Source of the DNA: a virus | Length of the DNA: 25,153 nt | Virus record (IMG/VR): IMGVR_UViG_3300035182_002579 | Span: 1 to 25,153 of that record | Reading direction: 5' to 3' (one strand) | In this document: in pieces, positions 1 to 8,599 of the stretch | Numbering within the stretch: the stretch's first letter is position 1 | Layout: each line of letters begins with the position of its first letter | Notes under the pieces: model-generated | The model's input: only the letters and a program-made list of their open reading frames with translations | Databases searched by the model: none | Told to the model about the DNA's origin: nothing | Made by a program: the position numbers and the translations under genes

Positions 1-237
1 TTATTCAGCTTTCTTTTTTAAGTAATCCAACGCAATTTTTAAAGCTTCTTTCAATGCAGAAAGAAAATCGTCAGGTAAAAGAATCAATACTATACCTGTA
101 ACGATCATACTTATTATAAAGTAATTGATTGTAGTAATCTGCTCCTTGTACAACAGATATTGCAACACCATACCTCCGGCAATCAATAACGACCCTAGGA
201 GTGAAGTCTTCCAGCTATTAATAATATTATTTAGCAT
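1..237 (-). CDS. small two-helix membrane protein, holin candidate
   Basis: A 78-aa protein with two hydrophobic stretches (about residues 13-30 and 38-55) followed by an amphipathic, Lys-rich tail ending in KKKAE. The N-terminal SWKTSLLGSLLIAGG resembles small phage holin-like proteins of Bacteroidota phages. The size, two membrane segments, charged C-terminus and place at the end of the late operon all fit a holin, which would open the inner membrane for the lysozyme. Its start lies inside the preceding small membrane gene (11-nt overlap), which suggests coupled translation. The function is inferred from topology and position only; a superinfection-exclusion or other small membrane protein is possible. 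Confidence 0.55.
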   Translation of the reverse strand: MLNNIINSWKTSLLGSLLIAGGMVLQYLLYKEQITTINYFIISMIVTGIVLILLPDDFLSALKEALKIALDYLKKKAE

Positions 238-394
238 CGTCTTTTTTATTATGCTTAAACTGATTGATAACTTTTAAAAACCAATAAGCAGCAGTAAGCG
301 ACAATATAATAGTACCAAGCAAAGTGTTAACAAAAACAATTGTACTTGTTGTAATAAAAGCGGTTAATAATATTGGTTTAAAATTGTGTGTCAT
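227..394 (-). CDS. 55-aa membrane protein (partner of downstream holin candidate)
   Basis: A short ORF starting MTHNFKPILLTAFITTS and ending KHNKKDDAK. Residues 8-42 are almost wholly hydrophobic and could form one long or two short membrane helices, followed by a basic tail. The start is an ATG preceded by a TAGTATTTAA element 12-21 nt upstream, a variant of the signal found before many genes here. It overlaps the next small membrane gene by 11 nt. A pair of overlapping small membrane genes at the end of a phage late operon resembles holin/antiholin or holin/pinholin arrangements. No family is recognised, so the role is inferred. Confidence 0.5.
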   Translation of the reverse strand: MTHNFKPILLTAFITTSTIVFVNTLLGTIILSLTAAYWFLKVINQFKHNKKDDAK

Positions 395-418
395 TTAGGT
401 AATCTTAAATACTAAATA

Positions 419-871
419 TTATTTATTCCAAGTATTGTACAAGCTGTCCTCACGCAAAATATTTAGCTTTATAAAGTCTTTTATAATTATTGGGCTGTTT
501 AAATATTGTTTGAAAAAATCAAATAAACCAATTGGATTGGCAACTATATTACCGGAGGGGTCAACGTAATAATTTGTCGTGTTACCACTTGCATCAGTTG
601 CACCAGAAAGAGCAACCATTACCCCGTCAACAGGATTACAAAGTCGTTGATTATTTGCGACTAATGTAAAATTATAAACTGGATATTCAACACCATTGAC
701 CTCCGCTCCTATTCCGTCGATATCGTTCTCATCTTTTTCAAAAAAGCGTCTTTTAGTCCAGACGCTAAATTGTGAATTAGGTATATCGATGTCAATTATA
801 TTAATGTCAATTACCCTTGCTTTGCCATTGGTTGGGCTATCGCTTATTCTAATTTGAAAATCTGTTAACAT
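419..871 (-). CDS. hypothetical phage protein after the tail fibre
   Basis: A 150-aa protein starting MLTDFQIRISDSP, with no signal peptide or membrane segment. The first half is beta-rich and acidic (alternating INIIDIDIPNSQFSVW). A Gly/Asn/Thr-rich middle (about residues 88-112) looks like a loop or a short fibre-like turn, and the C-terminus is helical. It lies 27 nt after the fibre gene in the tail operon, so a baseplate- or fibre-associated role is plausible, but I do not recognise the family. The start is an ATG in a very AT-rich leader with no Shine-Dalgarno site. Confidence 0.5.
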   Translation of the reverse strand: MLTDFQIRISDSPTNGKARVIDINIIDIDIPNSQFSVWTKRRFFEKDENDIDGIGAEVNGVEYPVYNFTLVANNQRLCNPVDGVMVALSGATDASGNTTNYYVDPSGNIVANPIGLFDFFKQYLNSPIIIKDFIKLNILREDSLYNTWNK

Positions 872-898
872 ATTTTTATAAATTTTTATTAATAATTA

Positions 899-2593
899 TT
901 AAGCTGGTTCAATTAGTAGCCAACTGATTAATGAGGTATCTGTTGCATCTGCACTCGTAATCGTAAAACTTGTACCAGCCGTCCTTGCCGTCACTCCTAT
1001 CGCTTTTGGTACGGTTACCGTACCCAAACTTTGTATTGTTAATTGTATTCTACTATTAGCCGTTACCGATGTAGTACTAACTACAACAGAACCAGCAGTC
1101 AAAGTTGCAACCCCTGAACTCGCATTAGTACCCTCTTTGATGTAGATTTTATTGCCAGCGTTGACTAGAGAAATATTTCCGGCAAAACCAGCAGCATAAT
1201 TTTTAATTATCGTAACATTAGTACCTCCTGTTGGTTGACCAAAATAAGCGGTATAAACGTTGTTAAGTGTCGTTGACGAACTACCAGTAATTATTGTTCC
1301 GTTGAACACATTAAAACGTTGTTGGGTAACTGTACCTCCAGTATATTGAATGTAACGCCCCGCACTTCCGTTAAAAATTGCGTCAGGGTATTCTAAAGGT
1401 TTATAACTTTTATGATTACCAGCATCAATTCTTAATGCAGGTACAAAACTAGAAGTTAATTGCGCTTGTGAAACATAAAGTTTAGCGTTGTCGGTTGTCG
1501 AACCAAGTAATAAATTACTGATATTTGACAAACGCATCTTTTCAATGCCACTTTGCGTCCAGTTATTCACCCACTGATAATTAGTCGTTAAAAAGTTTGT
1601 CCCAATATTGTAAATAATTGAGCCGTAATTAGTAGCAGCAGAATTATTAAAATATAATGCAGATAAATTATTATTAATTGCAACGTTGCCGCCGAAACCA
1701 GCAGCATATTTATTTGTAACAGTTGCGTTAGTGCCTCCCGTTGGCGCACCGTCAACGTAAAATGTATAGGCGTTAGTTAATGTACTCGCTGTAACAAAAG
1801 AATAAATCGGTGCAGAAATTCTAACAGCTCTTTGTAGTGGTAGTGCACCTCCGCTAAATTGAACTGTACGATTTAGATTAAAATAAACGTCATTTAATTC
1901 AATTGATTTAGTTAAACTGGTATGCGCACCTCCTGTCGCTTTGATGATCGGTAAACCTCCGGTCGTTGTCAATGCGTTCTGTTGCAATTCAAATTTTGCC
2001 GCTGGTGTTGCACCTACAACAGCTGATGTTGAAAGTAATAAATCTCCTTTTGTTGAAAGATTACCAGCAAGAGCACCGTTAGAATAAAATGATATAAAAT
2101 AGGTACTCGCTCCACCTACTTGAGCCTCCAATGTAGTATTACTACTTTTTAAAAAAGCTCCGAGAGAACCATTCGACCAAGATTCGTAGCCGGCTAAGGC
2201 CGTACCAGTATTTGAATATTTTAAACTGGTGTTCATTGCTGTTATTTGTAATTGTCCAGTTGAGCCGGAAAAAGTTAAATTATTAGTACCTAAACCTATC
2301 GTTGTTGCACCAGTTAACGAACCACCTAACCCAACGTTATTTTTTGAATTTACTTTTAATCCATTAGTAGCCCCTGTTATTGTGCCTGTACTGGTTGAAG
2401 TAATTGTAACACCAGTAAGCGATTGAATAACGTTAATACCTGTACCAGCCTTTACGTTTTTTATTTTTAAATAAGAACTAAGGTCAATTATTGGAGCAAC
2501 TGAATATAAACCACCATTATTTAAGATGGTGTAATTTTGATTTGTATAATTTAGTTTATACGTTTGATTATTAAATTTTATTTGGTAACCCAT
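899..2593 (-). CDS. tail fibre / receptor-binding protein
   Basis: A 564-aa protein rich in Gly, Thr, Ser and Asn with beta-repeat character, as expected of a trimeric fibre shaft. The N-terminus (1-70) probably attaches to the tail tip. Two copies of a roughly 108-residue module lie at about 198-305 and 369-475; both contain PTGGTN followed by NKYAAGF or KNYAAGF, then GGN or AGN. The last 75 residues (about 490-564, with GVATLTAGSVVVSTTSVTAN and ARTAGTSFTI) match a C-terminal domain I know from Bacteroidota phage fibres and related adhesins, likely a trimerising or tip domain. It sits downstream of the tail-tip genes. Host receptor specificity cannot be read from the sequence. Confidence 0.75.
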   Translation of the reverse strand: MGYQIKFNNQTYKLNYTNQNYTILNNGGLYSVAPIIDLSSYLKIKNVKAGTGINVIQSLTGVTITSTSTGTITGATNGLKVNSKNNVGLGGSLTGATTIGLGTNNLTFSGSTGQLQITAMNTSLKYSNTGTALAGYESWSNGSLGAFLKSSNTTLEAQVGGASTYFISFYSNGALAGNLSTKGDLLLSTSAVVGATPAAKFELQQNALTTTGGLPIIKATGGAHTSLTKSIELNDVYFNLNRTVQFSGGALPLQRAVRISAPIYSFVTASTLTNAYTFYVDGAPTGGTNATVTNKYAAGFGGNVAINNNLSALYFNNSAATNYGSIIYNIGTNFLTTNYQWVNNWTQSGIEKMRLSNISNLLLGSTTDNAKLYVSQAQLTSSFVPALRIDAGNHKSYKPLEYPDAIFNGSAGRYIQYTGGTVTQQRFNVFNGTIITGSSSTTLNNVYTAYFGQPTGGTNVTIIKNYAAGFAGNISLVNAGNKIYIKEGTNASSGVATLTAGSVVVSTTSVTANSRIQLTIQSLGTVTVPKAIGVTARTAGTSFTITSADATDTSLISWLLIEPA

Positions 2594-2620
2594 TTTTTCA
2601 AGTACTAATTTTAATAAGGG

Positions 2621-2986
2621 TTATTTTGTGACCTCATCTTGAACGATAAACTTACCTTGCATAATGGTTTGACCTTTCGTGCTGGTGCTTACTTGGAAGT
2701 CATACACGTACTCGTCCGCATTAATTGGCAACGAATTACATTGAATTGTGAACGCACCAACAGAGCGGTTACTTATATCAATCTGATAGGTTGCACCAGT
2801 AGCCGTAAATGAAATTACCTCAGTACCTAATTCGTTATTTTTTACAGTAAGTTTCGCTGAAGTATATCCAGAAAAATTGACAGCATTGCCGTTATCGTCT
2901 TGCACGACAAAAGGAAAGTTTACTAAATCGTTTTTTTTTGTTACTAAATCAATCGTTACTGCTGGTGAAAGTTGTATTGTTGGCAT
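2621..2986 (-). CDS. BppU-like baseplate/tail protein
   Basis: A 121-aa all-beta protein. The pattern of an N-terminal strand, then a charged KKNDLVNFPFVVQDDNGN turn, then NFSGYTSAKLTVK resembles the N-terminal domain of baseplate upper protein BppU and related Ig-like tail proteins, where the phrase is typically 'GD.f.l.f.l.d..G.p.dlsGyt'. It lies between the tail-tip protein and the fibre, consistent with a fibre adaptor in the baseplate. An exact AAGTATTTAT element lies 27 nt before its ATG. The family link is by pattern only; an unrelated Ig-fold tail protein is the main alternative. Confidence 0.5.
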   Translation of the reverse strand: MPTIQLSPAVTIDLVTKKNDLVNFPFVVQDDNGNAVNFSGYTSAKLTVKNNELGTEVISFTATGATYQIDISNRSVGAFTIQCNSLPINADEYVYDFQVSTSTKGQTIMQGKFIVQDEVTK

Positions 2987-3012
2987 TGAAAGGTATTTTA
3001 TAATTTTTGATT

Positions 3013-3022
3013 ATAAATACTT
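3013..3022 (-). promoter_or_regulatory. AAGTATTTAT gene-start element
   Basis: An exact copy of the recurrent decamer in the gap between the tail-tip gene stop and the BppU-like ATG (26 nt from element to start). It is preceded on the minus strand by TTGGA, as is the copy at 7804. Confidence 0.5.
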
Positions 3023-3034
3023 TCCAAATCCTTT

Positions 3035-5695
3035 TTAGGTAACAATATTAGTAACCGTTGTCGTGGTAATCCCATTTGACAGTACTTGAGCAAGTTCGAG
3101 CGTTGCCCAACATCCCTGAACATCGTACTCCAATGCAATTACCTCGTAAGTTTTACCACCAAAAGAAAGCAAGCTATTTATTTTAATCTCTGAATTATCT
3201 TTCACATCAATTCTCAGATATGATCTAAATTTTGAACTTCTTTTTTGCTTATTAAACAAATTAAGTTGGGTCAGATTATTGACAATATTAGATGAACTGT
3301 ATAATACCTCCAGATCATCTATAACAGTTAAGATTGAAGTTGCACCTCCTGCAATATTTCTAATCTTTAAACCAAATTCAGAATCGTCATTGGTACTAAA
3401 ATAACCCGTTGAATAAGTTGTATAAGTTGTACCTGTCAATATTGGAGTCCAACCAGCAATTAAATTATAATTACCAATTGAAAGCGATTTACTATACAAT
3501 TCAGCTAAGGCAATGCCTTTCTGGTTTTTAATTTTGAACTGTAAATTATAAGTGCCTTGAGGAAATACTCCAGCCATTAAGTATTGACTTGCTACTCCGT
3601 TACCATTTACAACCGCCATTGTTGTCGGTGCAATTGTATTCCCAGAATATTGCCAAGTAACTCCGGTACTTTCCTGTAACCAATTATTATTTAGAGGTGC
3701 TTTGCTTATTAATACCTGACTTAAATCTACTTGAATTAATGAAGATAATGGAACGTCAAAATAAAATCCAATGCCAATGGTTTTACTGCTTAGTGTAAAA
3801 TTAACCTGACGATCAAATGCACCAGTACTAATATTAGTTGCTGACCCGATTGGTACTCCAGTTGCTACTGGAGCAACAGAACATTGCAAGAAGCTTGCAG
3901 CCGCTCCAGTACTGTTGTTAGTACCGATAACTCGCAATGAATAAGAGCCAGCATCAAAAGTATTTAATACGTAAAGAAAATTACTTAACGCTGATGTTGC
4001 TCCATTGCCCGCTCTAATATGTCCCGAACTTATCCAAGTAAAATTGTCACCACCTAAAGACGATTGGCTAAAAGGTGTTAATGAACTACCAAAAGTTGTA
4101 TTAAAATAATTTGGGTCTGAAAAATTAGCGGACGGGAATTGATTACGATAACCGTAATTAACCCAAGTCGTTGTCAATGCTGAGGGAGCGTATTGGAGTG
4201 CTCCAACTTCATAAATTGAACTTCCGTCTCCGAAATATTGGTCTTGTGTGTCAACTGCAATTGCTGTTGAATTATCAACAGTACCAGTTGTTTGCAACTG
4301 ATAAGCCTTGTCAGTTTTATAATTTTTGAAGACCAAAATATTGTCGTACTGCTGAGTAATATTTTGGATTACACCGTAATTAAAAGGTAACATCCAAATT
4401 TTAAGATTATGATTACCACTTTGAGTATAAGCGAGGTTAAACGTGTAATTATTCAACGTATTAAATACTGGTACGTATGGGAGGTCTTGATAACTAACAG
4501 TATTGCCGCTCAACATCAACTCACAACGTATAGTAGGATAACCACCAGTACCACCACCGTAATAAGTCAAGTAAGTAACGAGCATACTTACATTGACAGT
4601 AATTGTTGTACCTGAATTGCTGTTAAGTGCAATTACAGGACTTTTAATTGCTGTGGAATGAGGAAAACTTGTTCCACTAAAAGCCCAACTATCAGCAGCC
4701 GTCAGCCTTTTATTTGAAGAATCATAACTTATTGAGTTATGTGCATAGGGTGCAGATTCATTTGACCATCCTGTTGTATTTAAATTAAATAATCCGTTTA
4801 ATACTGAATCAGGTACATAACGTCCTGAATCAAAAACGTAATAATTTAGATACGTTTTTTTGAACGGTCTTATTTTTGAAAGTTCGTCCGAACCAATTTT
4901 AACTTTTGGGTTAAGCGTTAACAGACGATTATAAGAAGAGGTAACACCAGTCAAATAATTCCAATCGTATACGGTTCTTGACGAACTGGTCTCGTTACGT
5001 TCTGTTATAACATATTGTCCATTTGATTGAGCAATAAAGCAATTAAAAGAGTTTAATATTTTGCTCAATGCATCGTAACAACTTAGATAAGAAATAGTTT
5101 GCTTATCAAAATTTGCAAACCGTCTTTCATTACCTGAAACCTTATCAAATAAAGTACTACCCGACAATTGAGTAGGCAATACATTACATTGTACGGCAAT
5201 TGGTAAAGCAATACCAGTTTGTGTCAAACATTTTTTTACCATCTGAATTAAAGGAGTTGTATTTGTTAATCCAAGGGCATAAGGATAGTCAATATTTTTT
5301 AAATTGGCGAGACCATCAACAGCGTTGATGGTTATGAAATAAGAACTAGTTAAAACATTTGTTGTAATATTTTCGGGCTGTAACCAGCCCTCCCAATACT
5401 TTATAGGAGTTAAATTTGTGTTCAATACCTCGACTTGCCAATCTTGATACTCGCTTTCAAGTAAATCTGTAAAGCTTTGTCCAGATGTAGCATAAAAAGT
5501 AAATTCAAGACCAGACCCTTTGATTGGATTATCAATCTCATCTCGTCCCGATTTATAATTTATTTTTAGAGGCTGTGGAGCATAATACTTAATCTCTGTT
5601 GTTGCACCTGTATAATTAATTTTATTCAAATTAACTTGGTACGTGCTGCCAGATTGGTCAAGCAAATTGAATTTATATTTTATTCCATAACTCAT
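3035..5695 (-). CDS. tail-tip / baseplate hub-like protein
   Basis: An 886-aa protein, the largest here, directly after the tape measure (3-nt gap from its stop to this ATG, so probably coupled). The first ~250 residues carry a pattern I know from Bacteroidota siphophage tail proteins: DWQVEV (85-90), then a WEGWL phrase (about 101-105), then INAVDGLANLKNIDY (123-137) and a helical ALSKILNSF segment. That region corresponds to hub-like domains that cap the tail tube. The middle (about 300-800) is long and beta-rich with many Ser/Thr/Asn, like carbohydrate-binding modules. The C-terminus (DNSEIKINSLLSFGGKTYEV) looks like a small OB- or Ig-type fold. No peptidase motif was seen. The role follows from gene order and pattern. 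Confidence 0.65.
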   Translation of the reverse strand: MSYGIKYKFNLLDQSGSTYQVNLNKINYTGATTEIKYYAPQPLKINYKSGRDEIDNPIKGSGLEFTFYATSGQSFTDLLESEYQDWQVEVLNTNLTPIKYWEGWLQPENITTNVLTSSYFITINAVDGLANLKNIDYPYALGLTNTTPLIQMVKKCLTQTGIALPIAVQCNVLPTQLSGSTLFDKVSGNERRFANFDKQTISYLSCYDALSKILNSFNCFIAQSNGQYVITERNETSSSRTVYDWNYLTGVTSSYNRLLTLNPKVKIGSDELSKIRPFKKTYLNYYVFDSGRYVPDSVLNGLFNLNTTGWSNESAPYAHNSISYDSSNKRLTAADSWAFSGTSFPHSTAIKSPVIALNSNSGTTITVNVSMLVTYLTYYGGGTGGYPTIRCELMLSGNTVSYQDLPYVPVFNTLNNYTFNLAYTQSGNHNLKIWMLPFNYGVIQNITQQYDNILVFKNYKTDKAYQLQTTGTVDNSTAIAVDTQDQYFGDGSSIYEVGALQYAPSALTTTWVNYGYRNQFPSANFSDPNYFNTTFGSSLTPFSQSSLGGDNFTWISSGHIRAGNGATSALSNFLYVLNTFDAGSYSLRVIGTNNSTGAAASFLQCSVAPVATGVPIGSATNISTGAFDRQVNFTLSSKTIGIGFYFDVPLSSLIQVDLSQVLISKAPLNNNWLQESTGVTWQYSGNTIAPTTMAVVNGNGVASQYLMAGVFPQGTYNLQFKIKNQKGIALAELYSKSLSIGNYNLIAGWTPILTGTTYTTYSTGYFSTNDDSEFGLKIRNIAGGATSILTVIDDLEVLYSSSNIVNNLTQLNLFNKQKRSSKFRSYLRIDVKDNSEIKINSLLSFGGKTYEVIALEYDVQGCWATLELAQVLSNGITTTTVTNIVT

Positions 5696-5698
5696 TTT

Positions 5699-7771
5699 TT
5701 AATAATTTGTATTACCTCTTTTTCGATTAGCTTCTTGAAAGGCAAACCAAATATGATCGTTTTTAACCCCAACGCTTGACACCGATAATTTAATTTTATT
5801 ATTACCAAAACCTGATAACATTTTATTTGTATCACCATTATTATATACACGACTACCAGCAGGTAAGTCAATTAATTCTGCACCACGCTCACCAACCATT
5901 GCAAGACCTCCAGTAGTAACACCTCCGTTGGCAAATCCGGGGATTGCGGAGAACGCTGCATAGATGCCAGCAGTACCAGCAGCGATTGCAGCAACGTCCA
6001 ATGGGAAAGGCAAAGCAGCGTTAGCTGCAATGGTTTCACTTAACGCCTCGGCAAGGTTAGCAGCAATCATTTGTTTAACAGTCGACAAAACTTGATTACC
6101 TAACTCGGCAAAACTTGCCTTACCGGTTGCAACGCTTTCACCAATTTGCTTACCTAACTGTTGCATTGCAGGGTATGCCGTTTGTTGAACATTAGTTTTA
6201 AAAGCGTCTCCAATCTTTTGAAGAATGCTAGGCATATAAGCAGCATTTTTTCCAGCTCCAACAATAACTGTATTCAATTGAGTAAAATCTTTTATCTGCT
6301 TACTTAAATCGACTTTAATTCCAAGATCATTTTTTTCACCTTGTTTATTTCCTTTTTTGTCTTTAACAGCCTCACCAAAAGCATTTGAAAAAGTTAACCC
6401 TGCTTTTGTACCTGCTTTTTTACCGTCTGTCGACGCTGCATTAGGGTCAATTAGATTTATTTTTTTAGCTAGTAATGTATTTTCAATAGCTGTTTTAAAA
6501 TTTGTCGCTGTTTCTTTTCCAAAATTAATTGCGTCTGTTGCAACTTTTTTCATTGCACTTGCATATATATTTGGTATTGCTTTTAAGTTGCCCGTAAAGA
6601 CAGCCTTAATGAGTTCACCGGTCGTACCGAATACGTCAAATATTAAATTGCCAACTAATTTAATTGCTGTCCAAAGTTCTTTAAACGCAAAAATTGTGTC
6701 CTGAATAATTGCTCTAAATAAAATAGATCTTTGGTATAGATCGACAAAATAGTCAACTACTTCCATAATAGACTGTTTCATTTGTTTAAAAGCCTTGACC
6801 GCTATCTCATAGGCGTCTGCCTTAATACTTGCAAAATATGTTGAACTTTGTCCGAATAATTGGACAAGCTCCTTATTCATTTCTGTCTGAGCTTCTGCAA
6901 TTCTTAAATTTGATTTTTCAACATCGTCAGCATTATTAATAACCTCACTCCATTTAGTGGTCATTGTTGACAAACTTTCAATAAATTTGGCGCCAGCTTG
7001 AACACCTTGCTTTCCGAATACTTGCATTAAAGTATCACCGACTTCTTTTGAATTTGCTCCAAAACCTTTCATCTTTTCGGCAATCTTTTGGATAGCTTCA
7101 TATTCGGTCATTGAACCGTTCTTTATTCTTAACGATAACTCATCCGAATTAATACCAATGTTTTGCAAAGCCTTTTGAGCGTTGGCGTTCATTTCGCGCA
7201 AATTTTGTGTTGCTTTTCCAATCGCACCGATTGCGGTCTCTGGAATAATACCGGAGTCCATAGCTTGAGAAACAATTGCAAATGATTGCTTAGCATCTAA
7301 GCCAAGCGTTTTAAAACTTGGACTAAATTGTTTTATTAAACCAAGTAATTGACCAGCATCGTCATCTTGAAGAGCAATACCTTGCTGCACTAATGTACTC
7401 GCCTCTTCAAAACTTATTCCATAATTATTAGCGAGAGCATTTGTGGTCTTTAAAGTTTCGTTAAAATCTGTACCGAATGTGTCGGACGTTGCCTTAATAC
7501 TTGCAGTAACGTTTGTCAAATCATTCCCTGTCAAGTTAGTTAAGTCCCTAACCTTTGCAGTTGCATCTCCAATTCGGTTTATAAAATCAAATGCTGCTTT
7601 ACCAGCAGCGATAATTGAACCAACAGCAAAAGCACCAGCAATAGCTCCTCCTATTTCTTTTAAACCTGTTGAAAGATTGGTGAGCTTTCCTTTAGTTTCT
7701 TCAAGCGCGGATTTAAACGCTGCTGTATTTGCGTTGATTTCAAAAATCAATTCACTAACAAGTTTTGCCAT
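5699..7771 (-). CDS. tail tape measure protein
   Basis: A 690-aa protein from ATG 7771 (MAKLVSELIFEINANTAAF). The open frame extends to a TTG at 7804, but that TTG lies within the AAGTATTTATTG element, so ATG 7771 is preferred. The N-terminus is the usual coiled tape-measure head followed by a Gly/Ala hydrophobic stretch (GGAIAGAFAVGSIIAAG). The body is helical, with hydrophobic segments near 370-400. The C-terminus has the family's standard ending: a Gly/Ala-rich hydrophobic run, then FANGGVTTGGLAMVGERGAE and SRVYNN. It sets tail length and probably passes into the host envelope at DNA injection. It follows the chaperone genes and precedes the tail tip, the canonical siphophage order. Confidence 0.93.
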   Translation of the reverse strand: MAKLVSELIFEINANTAAFKSALEETKGKLTNLSTGLKEIGGAIAGAFAVGSIIAAGKAAFDFINRIGDATAKVRDLTNLTGNDLTNVTASIKATSDTFGTDFNETLKTTNALANNYGISFEEASTLVQQGIALQDDDAGQLLGLIKQFSPSFKTLGLDAKQSFAIVSQAMDSGIIPETAIGAIGKATQNLREMNANAQKALQNIGINSDELSLRIKNGSMTEYEAIQKIAEKMKGFGANSKEVGDTLMQVFGKQGVQAGAKFIESLSTMTTKWSEVINNADDVEKSNLRIAEAQTEMNKELVQLFGQSSTYFASIKADAYEIAVKAFKQMKQSIMEVVDYFVDLYQRSILFRAIIQDTIFAFKELWTAIKLVGNLIFDVFGTTGELIKAVFTGNLKAIPNIYASAMKKVATDAINFGKETATNFKTAIENTLLAKKINLIDPNAASTDGKKAGTKAGLTFSNAFGEAVKDKKGNKQGEKNDLGIKVDLSKQIKDFTQLNTVIVGAGKNAAYMPSILQKIGDAFKTNVQQTAYPAMQQLGKQIGESVATGKASFAELGNQVLSTVKQMIAANLAEALSETIAANAALPFPLDVAAIAAGTAGIYAAFSAIPGFANGGVTTGGLAMVGERGAELIDLPAGSRVYNNGDTNKMLSGFGNNKIKLSVSSVGVKNDHIWFAFQEANRKRGNTNY

Positions 7772-7803
7772 TATAGTAACGACCCACGGGTAAGGGGTCA
7801 GCA

Positions 7804-7813
7804 ATAAATACTT
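7804..7813 (-). promoter_or_regulatory. AAGTATTTAT gene-start element
   Basis: An exact decamer 32 nt before the tape-measure ATG. A CCACGGGT motif (7784-7791) lies between the decamer and the start codon. Confidence 0.5.
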
Positions 7814-7826
7814 TCCAAAATTGGTT

Positions 7827-8255
7827 TTAATTTTCTGTTTCTTTTTTTAAAAACTGTTCAGCAAAATTTGAAAATTCCTCATCGTATTGAACATTTTTAA
7901 ATTTTTCTTTTTCAATCTCTTTAAATTGTTCATCGATATGCAACGGGTATAAATCTCTTGGTGTATCGATGTGAGCAGTATCGCTCATTGAACTTTTTAT
8001 TATATAATATGAAACTGTTCTTAATTCATTTTTAATTATATCAAATCTATTAGCATCCTTTTCTGTTTTAATTCCTAAAATTTGGAACGCTTGCACAGGT
8101 GTTAATAAATCAAAGTCGGTAATTGAATAATTAAAGTTTACCACAAATAACGAAAGCAGGTAATTGTATGTCAACTCCTGCTCTGGTTCATCTTTTTTTA
8201 TACCCGTATCAGTACTTAATTTTTTTTTGTGGGTACAAACATTTTTAAAACACAC
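7827..8255 (-). CDS. tail assembly chaperone, T-like downstream frame
   Basis: A 142-codon frame that overlaps the upstream chaperone gene and has only a GTG inside it for its own start (8255). It is best read as the C-terminal extension made by -1 frameshifting, as in lambda gpG/gpGT. The extension proper starts after the A-run near 8222 with LSTDTGIKKDEPEQE, an acidic linker. A helical domain follows (YNYLLSLFVVNFNYSITDFD, LLTPVQAFQILGI), then a charged C-terminus. Full-length fusion from 8515: about 229 aa. It sits directly upstream of the tape measure, its expected partner. Made alone from GTG it would lack the G domain, which seems unlikely. Confidence 0.75.
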   Translation of the reverse strand: MCFKNVCTHKKKLSTDTGIKKDEPEQELTYNYLLSLFVVNFNYSITDFDLLTPVQAFQILGIKTEKDANRFDIIKNELRTVSYYIIKSSMSDTAHIDTPRDLYPLHIDEQFKEIEKEKFKNVQYDEEFSNFAEQFLKKETEN

Positions 8256-8515
8256 TGATTAAATACATCTAAAAAATCCGCGTAATTTTCTGATAAGATG
8301 TCCTCGCAATCTGATTCTTTAAAAAGCAATTCTTTTGCTTCTAATTTGTGACCACGTTTTAAACCTTCAAAAAAAATAATTTCTGTGTTAGCTGGTGAGT
8401 TAATTATCTGTTCAATTTCACCAATTTTTAAATTTAATTTATTGCAGACGTTTTTGATTACTGCAAAATCCACAATACACGGTAACTCCTGATTTTTATA
8501 ATTGATGTAGTACAT
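8216..8515 (-). CDS. tail assembly chaperone, G-like
   Basis: A 99-aa protein (MYYINYKNQELPCIVDFAVI) with mixed alpha/beta content and an acidic helix near 65-85. Its position between the major tail protein and the tape measure, its size, and the overlapping frame that follows identify it as the short form of the tail assembly chaperone. This protein keeps the tape measure soluble while the tube polymerises around it. It ends right after the slippery A-run with codons AAA AAA AAT TAA. There is no Shine-Dalgarno site; the leader is a T-rich stretch behind a hairpin terminator. Confidence 0.75.
   Translation of the reverse strand: MYYINYKNQELPCIVDFAVIKNVCNKLNLKIGEIEQIINSPANTEIIFFEGLKRGHKLEAKELLFKESDCEDILSENYADFLDVFNQCVLKMFVPTKKN
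8219..8229 (-). promoter_or_regulatory. programmed -1 ribosomal frameshift site
   Basis: The minus strand reads CCC ACA AAA AAA AAT TAA in the G frame: nine consecutive A (8228 down to 8220). A_AAA_AAA (8228-8222) is a classic -1 slippery heptamer placed one codon plus a stop before the end of the zero frame. Shifting by -1 enters the open T frame (AAA TTA AGT). Placement in tail chaperone genes just upstream of the tape measure is conserved across long-tailed phages. Confidence 0.75.
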
Positions 8516-8543
8516 ATTTTGTTTTTTGTTTTTTTGAGAGTGA

Positions 8544-8578
8544 GAAAACCAGTACCAACATTAATAGTTAGTACCGGT
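8544..8578 (-). terminator. hairpin terminator after major tail protein
   Basis: Starting 22 nt after the major tail stop, the minus-strand RNA can form a 12-bp stem ACCGGTACTAAC / GTTGGTACTGGT with a 7-nt loop, followed by TTTT. Two of the 12 pairs are G.U in the minus-strand RNA but would be A.C mismatches on the plus strand, which fits transcription in the direction of the gene. The U-tract is short, so termination is probably partial. Confidence 0.6.
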
Positions 8579-8599
8579 CTTTTAATATTATTCAATTAA

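Noticed and set aside
899-2593. Diversity-generating retroelement target in the fibre
   Set aside because: No reverse transcriptase or template repeat in the window; the repetition in the gene is a diverged module duplication.
7771-7804. TTG start for the tape measure (11 extra residues)
   Set aside because: The TTG is created by the AAGTATTTATTG element; ATG 7771 begins a sequence that matches tape-measure N-termini.
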